A DNA stretch of 64,000 bases from Saccopteryx bilineata (Eukaryota > Chordata > Mammalia > Chiroptera > Emballonuridae). A model generated the notes under the pieces. It saw only the letters and a program-made list of their open reading frames with translations. It did not search any database and was not told the DNA's origin. The stretch covers positions 50,396,113 through 50,460,112 of the forward strand of contig NC_089496.1 of the NCBI RefSeq assembly GCF_036850765.1. Reading direction: 5' to 3'. Shown in pieces: positions 11,297-21,780 of this stretch (position 1 is its first letter; each line of letters starts with the position of its first letter). The position numbers and the translations under genes were made by a program.

Positions 11297-11487
11297 AGAC
11301 TTGTGGTGGTGCAGTGGATAAAGCGTCGACCTGGAAATGCTGAGGTTGCCGGTTCGAAACCCTGGGCTTGCCTGGTCAAGGCACATATGGGAGTTGATGC
11401 TTCCAGCTCCAACCTCCCTTCTCTCTCTGTCTCTCTCCTCTCTCTCTCTCTCTGTCTCTCCCTGTCCTCTCTAAAAAAATGAATAAA
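11297..11487 (+). mobile_element. type 2 tRNA-derived SINE
   Basis: The head reads ACTTGTGGTGGTGCAGTGGA with B box GGTTCGAAACC, a CT-rich region and a short A-rich end. It is flanked by a perfect target duplication of about 17 bp, TAGAAAGTTGTCCATCC (11280-11296 and 11488-11504), so it is a young insertion. Confidence 0.92.
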
Positions 11488-11504
11488 TAGAAAGTTGTCC
11501 ATCC

Positions 11505-12184
11505 CAATTTTATAAGTTGTTGCACTACATACATGGCTAAGGTTCAGAGTAGAATTGTGAACTAGTCAAACGCTGTAACTAATAAGTCGGTCCATTCAGT
11601 CCCTTTTCTAACACTTCTACTGACAGGCTCACATGGCAAAGTGGGGACGTTAAGACTCCTAGAGAAACTCTGAGGACAAAAAGACTCGATTGTTGGAGGA
11701 GAAAAAAGGATGAGCGTGGCTAAGTGCCCAGGGCTCCCAGAGACGCAGTGAGTCACCGGGGCAGGCTGGAACCACCCGGCTCCCGGGCTTGCACCGTTCC
11801 CCTGCCCTGTCACAATCCCATCCTCAGAGCACACTCAGCAGCAAAGCGCAGCGGCCATTCCATACTCAAGGACTTCCTTTGAATCCCCATCTTCTATCTT
11901 AGTCATATGACTTTTATAGTCTTCTCCCTAATACAGCCATTTCCTTTTAATATCAATATGTATGCATTCCGTCCTTTAACTGACCATCTAAGAAGAGCTT
12001 CATGTTTAGTTATTCTGTGGCTGCTGGTGCCCCCAGCCTCCACGAATACCCATAACCAACTTGGAGAAGCAAACGTTAATCTCAGAATTAAAACAGTCCT
12101 CAGATTAATTCAACCAATATCACCTTAGGTACTCACATAGTGTAGTGCCTACGGTGTGCCCGCGGCTGAGCCGAACAATTCACT
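11505..12184. other. unannotated sequence
   Basis: No gene or repeat is recognised with confidence. Confidence 0.4.
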
Positions 12185-12330
12185 CTGTAATCATCTCACC
12201 CAGTTGTACAACAATCCTGCCAGGAAGAGCTCGTCTTCCCCGCGGACAGATGAGGACACGGGCTCAGAGAAGTTAAGCACGTGGCCCGAGTTCACTGGAA
12301 TGGAAACCCAGCTCTGGGCTTTTAATCCCC
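12185..12330 (-). repeat. MIR fragment
   Basis: ACAGATGAGGACACGGGCTC followed by AGAGAAGTTAAGCACGTGGC and then GGAAACCCAGCTCTGGGC is the reverse of the MIR core and 5' half. Confidence 0.75.
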
Positions 12331-13379
12331 GAGTGGAAACTCATTCGTTCTCAAGTGATACAAACCCAACAAACCCCATTCTTGTGAGTGGGGAGTTCAC
12401 TGGTAGGGCTAGCCTCAGTGACACACAGCCACATTTTTTGGGTCAGCATCTCCGAGTCCTGCTGTCTCCTACCGCGGGTGGCATTCCCCGTGGTGAGCGC
12501 ACCGGGGAAAGGCGCGTGGCTGCAGGTAGCTCCGGCTTGTATCAAATCCTCCGCGCAGCCCAGGGAAACCGGGAGCCTCAGAAACCCACTGAAGGGCTCC
12601 GATAGGCCAGGGTGATGTCAGCCCCATAGCCAGGCCAATCACGGAGGGAAAAGGACAGTCGGCCCGCCCCGTCACGTGCCCACCTCGCAGGTGGAATAGG
12701 GCGGGGTGGAGGCCCTAACGGTAATTATCAGCCCCGTGCATTGCGGGACCATGCAAGCCATCAGGGATTCTCCACAGACAGAGCGCAATAGGTGTCCTCT
12801 GCCACCCGCCCCCCAGACCATTAGAAGGGGTTGTCTGAAAAGTAACACTCGAAACAAGAATCGGGGTCTCTATCCTGTGTTCTCCCACTGCCCGACGGTG
12901 GAAGCAGGAACGCCCCGACTTGACAATCACAGTTTGAAGGGATGCCCTGATCCGGCTGAGGGAAAAGACCAGGTGGGGGGAATCGGAATCACAAGCCTCG
13001 TTAGCACAGTCAGCTGAGACGAACCCTTACCTCGCGGAGCTCAGCCCATTGCTCCACCTCCCGGACCAGACCTCTGCCGGAACCCAGTATGCTGGACCCC
13101 GTACTCCCTCTCTCTCTCTCCAAGGCTGCTGTTCCTCTTGCGCCTGCCCCCCTTGGCACCCCTACCGTCCAGCTGTCCCTTTGGGGGGGTGCTCAACCCA
13201 AATGCTGAGGTCGCAGAGGACAGGCAGGTAGCAGTTTGGCACCGCGGAAGTCCGGGCGTCCAGGGCAGTCCCACGCTTGCCAACAACTATTTACACAGCG
13301 GAGGCCAAGCCAGGGCCTGGCCGGGGCAGAGCGCCGGGGAAGGGCCTTAATGAGCCCCGAGAATCCCACCCGCCCCGCT
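12331..13379. other. unannotated sequence
   Basis: No gene or known repeat is recognised. Moderately GC-rich; frames here lack domains. Confidence 0.4.
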
Positions 13380-13530
13380 GAACCAGCGGCTCAAGGTCAA
13401 TGTCGCCAGAATTCAGGGAGAATACCTTGTTTTGACTGAAAGATCAAAGCAAGGCACATTTTTTATCAGAATTGTCCGGACAAATATTTTAGCCTCCAAT
13501 TTATTCTGATTATGCAGAACACGCCTGAGA
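13380..13530. other. unique AT-rich stretch, possibly conserved
   Basis: This stretch contains GATCAAAGCAAGGCACATT and CTCCAATTTATTCTGATTATGC in otherwise GC-rich surroundings. It is repeat-free. GATCAAAG matches the TCF/LEF consensus. A regulatory role is only a possibility. Confidence 0.25.
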
Positions 13531-14258
13531 GGGTCACAGCCAGTTAGAGAGACGGTCACTCAGCCCAGCCAGGCTGCGGGGACGGCAATCCTTGTTTGGG
13601 GGGTCATGCGACAGTAGAGCAGCATTCTACCAGAGCGGGCCCTGGACGGTCACAGGGCAGGCAACCCCCCGGCCCTGCCTCTGAGCTCCCTACCTGATGA
13701 GAGCAGAGGTGAGGTCCGGAATGGGCTGCGAAGACCTCCCTTGGGTGACAGTTCTGGCCCGGCGGGGAGGATCAGGCCACCCTCTCCTGATCTGGCCACC
13801 TGCACTTCTCCCCATGGCTCCCTGCTGAAAACTCTGCCAGTGAAACAGAAACCTGACTGCAGACCGCCAGCCCTGGAGAGACATCCACATGAAGTCACGG
13901 CTGCAGGGCTGGGGGCTGGAAGGGGCCGGGGGAGGAAGGTCAGCCGCTGCAGGAGCAAGGCCCCAGGAGGAGGCAGAGGGGCTCTTCCAGGGACAGCTGC
14001 CGAGCCGGCGCTGCTCACTGACCCCCACGGACATCCACGCAGACTGGACCACCAGGGCAGGTATGCCACGAGCACCACTCAGAGCAAGCCCCACGCTGTC
14101 ACAGACGTCTATTTAGTGAAGGCTTGTACAACCCCCGCAATGCTGTCTCCACTGTATCAAAAGGGGCCTCAAGAGCGTGCAGTGAACAGTCACTCAAGGC
14201 AAACGAGCTACAACGTGGGATTCAGCCCCAGGCCAGTTTGTCTCCAAAGCCACCTTTT
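13531..14258. other. unannotated GC-rich sequence
   Basis: A long frame runs from 13741 into the following SINE and its AAT tract; it is judged spurious. No repeat or exon is recognised. Confidence 0.4.
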
Positions 14259-14537
14259 CAAAATCAAGCGGGCCCTGGCCGGTTGGCTCAGCGGTAGAGC
14301 GTCGGCCTGGCGTGCGGGGGACCCGGGTTCGATTCCCGGTCAGGGCACACAGGAGAAGCGCCCATTTGCTTCTCCACCCCCCCCCTCCTTCCTCTCTGTC
14401 TCTCTCTTCCCCTCCCACAGCCAAGGCTCCATTGGAGCAAAGATGGCCCGGGCACTGGGGATGGCTCCTTGGCCTCTGCCCCAGGCGCTAGAGTGGCTCT
14501 GGTCGCGACAGAGCGATGCCCCGGAGGGCCAGAGCAT

Positions 14538-14573
14538 CGCCCCCTGGTGGGCAGAGCGTCGCCCCCTGGTGGG
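14538..14573 (-). promoter_or_regulatory. paired CTCF-like cores inside SINE
   Basis: Both units read CCCACCAGGGGGCG on the minus strand. The spacing is 22 bp, about two helical turns. This is the best-preserved pair in the window. Confidence 0.45.
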
Positions 14574-14654
14574 CGTGCCGGGTGGATCCCGGTCGGGCAC
14601 ATGCGGGAGTCTGTCTGACTGTCTCTCCCCGTTTCCAGCTTCAGAAAAATACAA

Positions 14655-14690
<36 letters not shown>
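14655..14690 (+). repeat. (AAT)n microsatellite
   Basis: About twelve AAT units form the SINE tail and are likely length-polymorphic. Confidence 0.95.
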
Positions 14691-14884
14691 CGACCTGGTG
14701 TCTTATACAAATAAACTGCGCGGGGGGGGGGATGGAGGGGCTTTATGAACTACAGAAGTTCAAGACGCATATTGGCCAAATGAAATGCATGGACCCGGCT
14801 ATGACCCCAGTTCAAACGAGCCAGCTCTGGGAAAGCATTTGTTAAACAGTAGGGGGACTTGGATTCTGACTGCACATACAACAC

Positions 14885-15450
14885 CGAATGTATTCGTTTT
14901 CGTTTTCTATTCCCCTGTAACAAGTTACAAGTTTAGCAGCAGAATAGCTCTGAACTGGCATCTCAACTTCCGCAGGTCAGAAGCCTGGGTACCGGGTACT
15001 GGGTGGCTCGGCTGGATGCCTTGGTGTCACAAGGGCAGAATCGAGGTGCCAGCAGGGTTGTGCTCCTTTCTGGGGGTGCCGGGGAAGAATCCAGTTCCAC
15101 GCTGTTCAGGGTGTTGGCTGAGTTCGGTTTCTTGTGGCTGCAGGACTGAGGTCCCCGTTCCCTGGCTGGTGGTTAACTGAAGGCCTTCCTTAGCTCTCGG
15201 AGGCCTCTCTCTGGTCCTTGCTCACGGCCCCTCCGTCTCAGAGCCGGTAACAACTCATCAAACCCTCGCCACACTCAGACTCTCCCTGCCCTGCGTCTCT
15301 CCTCTGCCTTCCCCTCCTCTCCCAGAGGGGGACGGCTGTCTGCTTGTCAGAGCTCCTGTGATGAGCTGGGCCCACCCAGACAATCCAGAACCATCTCCCC
15401 CCCTTCGGGTCCCACAGTTAGGCTACTCTGCAAAGACCCCTTTGCCACGG
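14885..15450 (-). mobile_element. MLT1-type LTR (ERVL-MaLR), degraded
   Basis: In plus orientation it reads like reversed MLT1: a CCCTGTAACAAGTTACAAGT start, then GGTCAGAAGCCTGGGT, GGGCCCACCCAGACAATCC and CTGCAAAGACCCCTTTGCCA. Divergence is high. It is an LTR-only relic with no viral coding sequence. Confidence 0.65.
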
Positions 15451-15569
15451 GATTAGGCCCTGGATTTAGGGGGCTTGGGGGTGGAGCTGTTATTCTACCT
15501 ACATATACACCAAGGAATTAGGAATCTTCAGGAGTAGTAATGCTGTTGTGGTTACAACTGAATAAAAAA

Positions 15570-15800
15570 CTTTTCATTTTCGATTACACAAAGAAACACC
15601 TATAGATGAAATGTTATAATCAGGGGGAGTTCTTAAAATAATCCAAAGGAGGCTGGGAAAAGTGGGGGACAGTGTAGGAGAGGCATGGTTATCGTGGTTT
15701 GGTCATGGCTACCCCTGTGTGGCAAGTTCACGAAGGTACATTACTTTATCTCCTCTGCTCCTGAAGATGTATCCAATTTTCTATAACTTACAAACAAGGC
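15570..15800 (+). mobile_element. old L1M-type 3' UTR fragment
   Basis: TATAGATGAAATGTTATAAT followed by a GGGAAAAGTGGGGGACAG stretch resembles the 3' UTR of old L1M elements. Confidence 0.5.
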
Positions 15801-16212
15801 AGGGGAGCCCCATACACCACCCAGCAGCCCTCAACATTCAGCAGGGTGCCCAGAAAGCTTACTGAGCACGCGTGTCCCTGAGTCCCACCCCACAGGTCAG
15901 GGACCAGTGAGTCTGAGATGGGACCTGGCATTCTAATGTGAGTGGCACTGCCCACACCTTAAGAGGCAATGTTGCTATTAAGGGAACTTTAATAAGAAGT
16001 GCTAAAATGGACCCACTGGGCCAAAACAATTGTTAGGGAGGGTCCAAGGGAAGACAGACTGGATCAGTTGGGAGAAAACAGGGGAGGCTTCATGAGAAAG
16101 GTGCTCCCTGGGACAAGGAGGCTGAAAGAGAGAATGTTAATGACGGAAGAGCTGAAATTTTTACTCTCTCTTCTCGTCTACAAATGCCTCTTCTATGTCC
16201 AAGGAGAATCTT
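15801..16212. other. unannotated sequence
   Basis: About 15895-15960 (GTCTGAGATGGGACCTGGCA) is weakly MER5-like. Otherwise nothing is recognised. Confidence 0.35.
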
Positions 16213-16232
16213 AAAGGCTCAGAATATTTCAC

Positions 16233-16409
16233 TGACCTGTCGTGGCGCAGTGGGATAAAGCGTCAACCTGGAACACTGAGGTCGCCGGTTCGAAACCTTG
16301 GGCTTGCCTGGTCAAGGCACATATGGGAGTTGATGCTTCCTGCTCCTCCCCCTTCTCTCTCTCTCTCTGTCTCTCTCTCTCACTCCTCTCTCTCTAAAAA
16401 AAAAAAAAA
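16233..16409 (+). mobile_element. type 2 tRNA-derived SINE
   Basis: The head TGACCTGTCGTGGCGCAGTG carries an extra G in the A-box region, then B box GGTTCGAAACC and a CT-rich tract into about 17 A. A perfect 20 bp target duplication beginning AAAGGCTCAGAATATT (16213-16232, 16410-16429) marks it as young. Confidence 0.93.
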
Positions 16410-16505
16410 AAAGGCTCAGAATATTTCACAAGTTTTCCTGCCCCTGTGACCCCGGAGTTCAGTGTAAAACCATCATGTTTGTTACAAGTATATACAAGGC
16501 AGTGT

Positions 16506-16548
16506 ACACACGCGCGCACACACACGCACACACACTCACTCACACTCA
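16506..16548 (+). repeat. (CA)n-type microsatellite
   Basis: Interrupted CA/CG/CTCA repeats begin ACACACGCGCGCACACACAC. Confidence 0.9.
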
Positions 16549-16839
16549 TTTTATCCAAATGGGAAGAACCACACGATTTCTACTGAATCGCATGGCGTCA
16601 GAGGCACTACAGAATATAAGACACATCCTTAAATTAAGACATGCTATTGATTATAAAATGCATCCTAACCTCAAAGATACCAGAATGTCAGTCGATGAAA
16701 GAGAGTATTTTGTTTAAACCTTCCTCTAGAACAGAGCACAGCTCACACTGTTCCTGAATACCGTTTTCAGCAATCAGTAACGTTCATAGGACCATGGGCA
16801 TCCTCCCTGTGGCCGCAGCAAGACCCACCCCCAAGCCCC

Positions 16840-16985
16840 CAAACAGAGTTTATTAACAGCCCTGCACTTGGGGTTGGGAAGCCTCGGTTCAGACGCCAGC
16901 CCCGCCGCTTACTACCTGCAGCCAGGCTCAAACCTCCCTGGGTGTTGGCTGCTTCTCTGCTGACTGGGAGCAATAGGACAGAGGG
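16840..16985 (+). repeat. MIR fragment
   Basis: TTCAGACGCCAGCCCCGCCG followed by CTTACTACCTGCAG fits the MIR 5' half ('…CCAGCTCTGCCACTTACTAGCTG…'). Confidence 0.6.
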
Positions 16986-17428
16986 GACTGTCCTAGTCTA
17001 GGCGGCCACGACAGGGCACTGTTGGAGGAAAGCCAAAGCACCGAGTGAGTCACTTTCTGTTCCATCCTGAGGAAGTGAAGGTCCAGACCCAGCACACATG
17101 GCTGAAGGCAGTGGCGTCCAGGGAAGTCCCAAGGATGCGATGCTGGGCCCTGCGGGAGCTTTCCGCAGGTCAGGAACCAGACAGCAGATGGTGTGGTGCT
17201 ATGTCTCAGAAAGGGCAAGAGAAATCTAATCAATTTTGCAAAAGGAAATACTAAAATTGTACACTGTATTCTGCTTGTTAGTTTCTTACGCAAGATGACA
17301 TGTTTCTGCTTAATAAATTGGATAGCTGATCTCTCCAAGGCACCTCAGTCCTGGAGAGAGTGGGGTCCTCCACTTGCAGTATTGTTGCTGCCTCATTCCT
17401 TTGTGGCTCCTCTTCATGAGACCCTGAA
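16986..17428. other. unannotated sequence
   Basis: No gene or repeat is recognised with confidence. Confidence 0.4.
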
Positions 17429-17670
17429 CATGAACAGCAGGGCACCATAAACTGAGCAGCTAGTAAACAGCAGGAGCTTCTTTCTCACAGTCTGGGGGCT
17501 GGACACCTGTGATCAGGGTGCCAGCATGGCTGGACTCTGGTGACAGTGACCTTCTCAGTTGCAAACCACAGACTTCCCATGTCCTCACATGATAGAGCGC
17601 TCTCTGCGGTCCGTCTTAGAAGGGCACTAATCCCATCCACAGAACGTTCAGTCCCATGGACGGTCACCAG
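17429..17670 (-). mobile_element. MLT1-type LTR fragment
   Basis: The plus strand shows reversed MLT1: TCTCACAGTCTGGGGGCTGG, GATCAGGGTGCCAGCATGGC, TGTCCTCACATGATAGAG and AGAAGGGCACTAATCCCATC. It carries one arm of the 26 bp inverted repeat. Confidence 0.75.
17581..17606 (+). repeat. left arm of perfect 26 bp inverted repeat
   Basis: It starts GTCCTCACATGATAGAGCGC. The exact reverse complement lies at 18301-18326. The arm sits within an MLT1 LTR. Confidence 0.9.
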
Positions 17671-18290
17671 GCTTTGTGATCTGTCCCGTGGTGAAATTTC
17701 AGGAACAGGAAACTAAACTAAATAAGGCCGAGTCCCTAGCTGGTAACGTGCCCTAGAAAGACCTCCACCCCATGTGCTGGCCAGCTCTGCCCCCTCCTCT
17801 TGGCCACCGCCAGCCAAGGACGGGAACTATCCCCGGGCCCAGTCCTGAATGGGGGCTGCCCCTAGGGAGGGCCCCTGGGGCAAATGCTGGGTACATGGCA
17901 CAAAGCAGACAGAGGGAGCAAGGAAGTCACCGACCCAGCGAGGACAATGAAAGGCCTCTTCCACCTCTGGCCAGGGGAACTACGAAGAAACATTCCAGCA
18001 CAGTGGCAGGTGTTGTGCCACCTGATTGAAATTATATGCTCCCTTTTTTAAAAAATAGAGTCTGGATTTTCTTTCTCTTTCCTGACCTGACCTTGTGCAA
18101 TGAGTTTGCTGACCACAGGTGTGGCAGGTCCAGAGAGAAATGTGTCCCAAACTTCTGTGCGATTCTTCCAGTAACAACCTGCAGAGCTGCGTTCCTGCAC
18201 ACCTCAGCCCGGGGCACGGCAGCTGGAGAAAAGTGTCCCCTTGCCCTCTGCAAGCACACTGCCACAGTGGCCGCTGCACAGGGACGAGGA
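17671..18290. other. unannotated sequence
   Basis: No gene or repeat is recognised. This is the spacer of the 26 bp inverted repeat. Confidence 0.4.
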
Positions 18291-18300
18291 GTAGAGCGCT

Positions 18301-18326
18301 CAGAGAGCGCTCTATCATGTGAGGAC
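18301..18326 (-). repeat. right arm of perfect 26 bp inverted repeat
   Basis: Exact reverse complement of 17581-17606. The preceding bases (18292-18314) form a near-palindrome, TAGAGCGCTC-AGA-GAGCGCTCTA with a 3 nt centre. The 167 bp direct repeat begins 4 bp downstream. Confidence 0.9.
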
Positions 18327-18330
18327 ATAA

Positions 18331-18497
18331 CCGCCGGGGTGACCTAACAAAATGGCAGACACTTCTAAACGGGAATGGTGCCAGGAGTTACACCCAGGGT
18401 CTCTCATTCTCACAAATGTTCATTTTAACAAGGAGGAAATTAAGTCACTTCCCCCCAAAACCACAACAACGGTGAGAGCAATGGCCTTGGAATCCAG
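18331..18497 (+). repeat. left copy of 167 bp direct repeat
   Basis: It matches 19567-19733 at about 95% (8 differences by eye). The unit starts CCGCCGGGGTGACCTAAC, includes ACACCCAGGGTCTCTCATTC and ends GGCCTTGGAATCCAG. Part of it (CATTTTAACAAGGAGGAAAT) looks like an ancient reversed MIR, so the duplication is much younger than the sequence it copied. Confidence 0.9.
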
Positions 18498-19566
18498 AGG
18501 ACCCCAGCGGAGTCCTGCATGAGCCTCTCAGCGCTGACCCCCAGGGCTGTGTCCCCGGATTGGCCGGCACAGACAGGTCAACCACCCAGAAAGGGGCCGT
18601 CCGTCTGGGGCTGCTGTCACACCCAGCAAGGGAGCTGTCTGTCTCCCTTCCCCCAGGAAACTTGACCTTGGCTTCGTCATTTCACACTCTGTGTGGTTGG
18701 ACACTGTGCTATCATCGTTCTTGCGTCCATCCACGCTTTCTTCCCTTAGAGAAAATGCCAAGCACAAACCTCAGTCTCAATAGAATGACCGGGATCTGGG
18801 ACCTGGGGCCTGGGAGCATCTCTTCTCTACGGGAACTCGCTGGTGACGTGTCCCCTGCCGTGTCACTCACCAGTGTCGTCTGTGATCTGTCAGCGTGTCC
18901 TCTGGCCGCCACGGCGGCGGAGCAGAGTGGGGCGCTGTCAGCCGGGTGGCTCCCGGAGCCCACCAGAAGCCTGCTGGCCGGCCCCGATGAAAAGGCATCT
19001 CACCAGACGGAGTCAACACAGACTGAGGCTGGTGCTGGGCTTCCCTCTGGAAACCAGACCAGGGCAAGGGACCCCAGCCTCGTCCCTTCATGTGTCCCTA
19101 CCAGCCCAGGAGATGTGTGCTAATTTCTTCTGACAGTGACAGTGACAGGTGGTGACTGAGGCGATGGTGGCTGGGTGAATGACAGGGGACCCAATGACGT
19201 CTGGTGACACAGCTCCCATCACATTCAATCAGCCGAGAGTGCCCTGGGCCTGAGCGCCCGTACCTCTGGCCTTCACCGACGTCCGCGGGTTTCAGCACCC
19301 TCGTGAATGACTCATGGCGCGCTCTGGCCAGCCGAAGTGTTGAAGATGATTTAGAGCAAGTGGGACTCGTTTGTGGTTAGACGGACCTCTTCTAAGAGTC
19401 TAATCGCCAGCTTTTCTGCGGCTTTGAAGCCTGTGGACCTTGGCACGAGGCCCCGCCCCTGCAAAAGCGTGGGTTTGGGTGTGCTCCCCTCTCCCCGGCC
19501 CCTCCAGTTCCCCGTCCTCCTCCTGGGTGCCCCTGCTCTCAGGCCCTCAATACGCTCTTGTTGTCC
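18498..19566. other. unannotated spacer between the 167 bp repeats
   Basis: About 1.07 kb of apparently unique sequence. A 187-codon frame at 18560-19123 shows no recognisable domain and is not called as a gene. Confidence 0.45.
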
Positions 19567-19733
19567 CCGCCGGGGTGACATAACAAAATGGCAGACACTC
19601 CTAAACGGGCATGGTGCCAGGAGTTACACCCAGGGTCTCTCATTCTCACAAATGTTCATTTTAACAATGAGAAAATTCAGTCACTTCCCCCCCAAACCAC
19701 AACAACGGTGAAAGCAATGGCCTTGGAATCCAG
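19567..19733 (+). repeat. right copy of 167 bp direct repeat
   Basis: Partner of 18331-18497, in the same orientation with a start-to-start offset of 1236 bp. No other repeat ends at its borders. Confidence 0.9.
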
Positions 19734-19786
19734 GTTGAACAGGTTCCATCCCACCCCACCCCACCCTCCACCCCCCGCCCGCCACA

Positions 19787-19858
19787 GCACTGGGCACACC
19801 CATCCCCCTCGCACTGGGCACACCCATCCCCCTCGCACTGGGCACACCCATCCCCCTC
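19787..19858 (+). repeat. 24 bp x 3 minisatellite
   Basis: Three identical or near-identical copies of a unit beginning GCACTGGGCACACCCATCCC. Because 24 is a multiple of three, long frames appear on both strands; these are not genes. Confidence 0.93.
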
Positions 19859-19919
19859 CCTGTCCACTCATCCCTCTCACCTTTGTCTCATTCCTTCCCA
19901 GCTGTAAACTGAGCTGCAT

Positions 19920-20100
19920 GAAGCGGAGGTTCTCAAGGGGTGGTACCAGGCCAACGTCAGCCTCACCTGCAAATACAAATCCTCAGACCCTCGCCTTGGA
20001 ACCACGGAACCAGAACTCGGCACGTGGGGCCCAGTGAACTGTGTTCTAAGCCCTCAGATAACCCAGTGAGGATCACGGGGCCACAGTGCTCACACCACCG
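19920..20100 (-). mobile_element. MER5-like hAT-Charlie remnant
   Basis: GGAGGTTCTCAAGGGGTGGT, AGCCTCACCTGCAAATACAA and a GGGGCCCAGTGAACTGTGTT stretch fit the MER5 group of old non-autonomous hAT elements. The orientation call is tentative. Confidence 0.5.
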
Positions 20101-20439
20101 TGTGGCAGGGACCACCATACCCTGGGGCAGTTCTCCCCCCCACCCCAGAACGTGGGCGGTGACACAGACCTTTTCTGATCCACCCCCACAGGCTGCAATC
20201 CTCAGCCACTGCCTGGGGTATTTGGTCACATGGCCCAGGGAGGGAGGGTTAGTCCATTTGCGTTGACTTTCCCCATGGTAAACCATCCAAAACAACAACA
20301 CAGTCTTGAATGGAGGCGGAGAGAAAGGGGAGAGAGCCATGGGGTGGGAGGAGTCAAGGGAAGACCAGCTTTTGTAGGCAAATGGTAGGACGGGTTTCTT
20401 TCGATAGTGGAAAAAACACACATAAATTTTGCCATCTTA

Positions 20440-21060
20440 TCCACTCTTAAGCACCATCACACCATTGTGCCACCATCGCCACCATCCATCGCCAGAACTT
20501 TCTCATCTCAAACTGAAGCCCTGCCCCCTGAAACAGGGACTCCCCGCCTTGCCAATCTCTAGTCTACGCTCTTGTCTTTATGAAATTTGGTGACCAGAGG
20601 TACTTCAGATCAGTGGCATCCTATAATGTTCTTGCTTCTGTGTCCGGTTTATTCCACTTAGCATACGGTCCCAAAGGGTCACCCATGTTGCAGCACGTGT
20701 CAGAATGTCCTGCCCATTGAAGGCTGAATAAGTAGTTCCCTTCTGTGTATCCACATCTGCTCTACCCAGCCATCCACCGGTGGCTGTCTGGGTGGCTTGC
20801 GCCCATTGGCTGCCAGGAACGAGGCGGCCATGAACACTGGGGTAGAGACCTCTGGTTAAGTGCCTGCCTTCGATTCTTTTGCGTGTGTACCCAGACGTGG
20901 GACGGCCGGATCATGTGGTGACTCAACGTCTCACGTGCTGAGGAACTGCCACATTTCACGAGCTCACCAGCAATGCACAAGCACTCCAATTCCCTCACGT
21001 CCTCACCATCACTTACATTGTTTTTTGTATAATAGCCATCCTCGGGGGTGAGGTGGAGGA
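20440..21060 (-). mobile_element. old L1 ORF2 C-terminal region and 3' end
   Basis: The plus strand carries reversed L1 landmarks: GGTTTATTCCACTTAGCATA, CACCCATGTTGCAGC, GCTGAATAAGTAGTTCCCTT and AACTGCCACATTTCACGAGC. It is strongly mutated and non-coding. Confidence 0.75.
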
Positions 21061-21634
21061 TGAGTTTTTTAAGATGTTTCTCCCCACCTTTCATCACCTA
21101 AAAGAAAGAAAAAACAGTCTGTTAGTGCCCATCGAAAGAACTAGCATTTTAGACCTGAAAGTACCTAAAAGACTGCCTAGTCTAGTGAGGTTTAAACCGT
21201 TTTGACACCAGAACCCTTTGTGGGGACCCCCCCCCCCAATTCAGTGTTATTTGAAACTCCAAAATATAAAAGAGATGAAAGTAGAGATGCTCTGAACAAT
21301 CGAAAGGTGGAGGCAGCCGCCTGCCCCTTAGCCTCCTTCTCTGACCCTAACCCCTGCGCCCCGAGATCCGCCGCCGACCCTGGGGAGCCTGCAGAACCCG
21401 GCCTGAGAACCGCTGCTCCGGCCCGACCTTGGCGACAGCTGCAGGTGACAAACCGGCGGTGTCTCCAGCCCTCAGCGGGCGACGTGCTCTGTGAGAGCAG
21501 GACGCTGTCTGTCTGTGTCGTCAGCAGGCAGCACGGTGCTTGCCCCAGAAACCGGCAGGTTAAACGTCCCGCCGAAGGGCCAAACGAAGACGGAGCGAAG
21601 CGCCCTGACTGCTGAGCCGTGCTGAGCGTCTCCG
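21061..21634. other. unannotated GC-rich sequence
   Basis: No gene or repeat is recognised. A run of C lies at 21228-21237. Confidence 0.4.
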
Positions 21635-21780
21635 CAGACCAGCGGTTCTCAGACTGGAGCCTGGGTCACAAACACCTGGAAGGTTCGTTGAAACACAAAT
21701 GTCGAGGCCGCCACCCCCTCTGAGATTCTACATTTGTGGGTCTGGGGTAGGGGATGGGAATTTGCATTTCTAATAAGTGC
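21635..21780 (+). mobile_element. MER5A-like hAT-Charlie remnant
   Basis: ACCAGCGGTTCTCAGACTGG is the MER5 terminal repeat. It is followed by CTGAGATTCTACATTTGTGG and GGTCTGGGGTAGGGGATGGG. The right end is lost at or near the following 96 bp repeat. Confidence 0.7.

Larger units (their letters stand above)
14271..14691 (+). mobile_element. type 1 SINE with (AAT)n tail
   Basis: The full-length type 1 structure GGGCCCTGGCCGGTTGGC through CCGTTTCCAGCTTCAGAAAA ends in about 12 AAT repeats (14655-14690), an A tail that has become a microsatellite. Two perfect CTCF-like cores on the minus strand lie 22 bp apart (14538-14551, 14560-14573). No clear target duplication was found. Confidence 0.9.

Noticed and set aside
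13741..14748. 335-codon open frame on the plus strand
   Set aside because: The frame crosses a complete type 1 SINE and ends in its AAT tract (poly-isoleucine). No domain is visible and the first half is GC-rich chance sequence.
18560..19123. 187-codon frame between the 167 bp direct repeats
   Set aside because: No recognisable domain or splice context; overlapping frames on the other strand are equally open.
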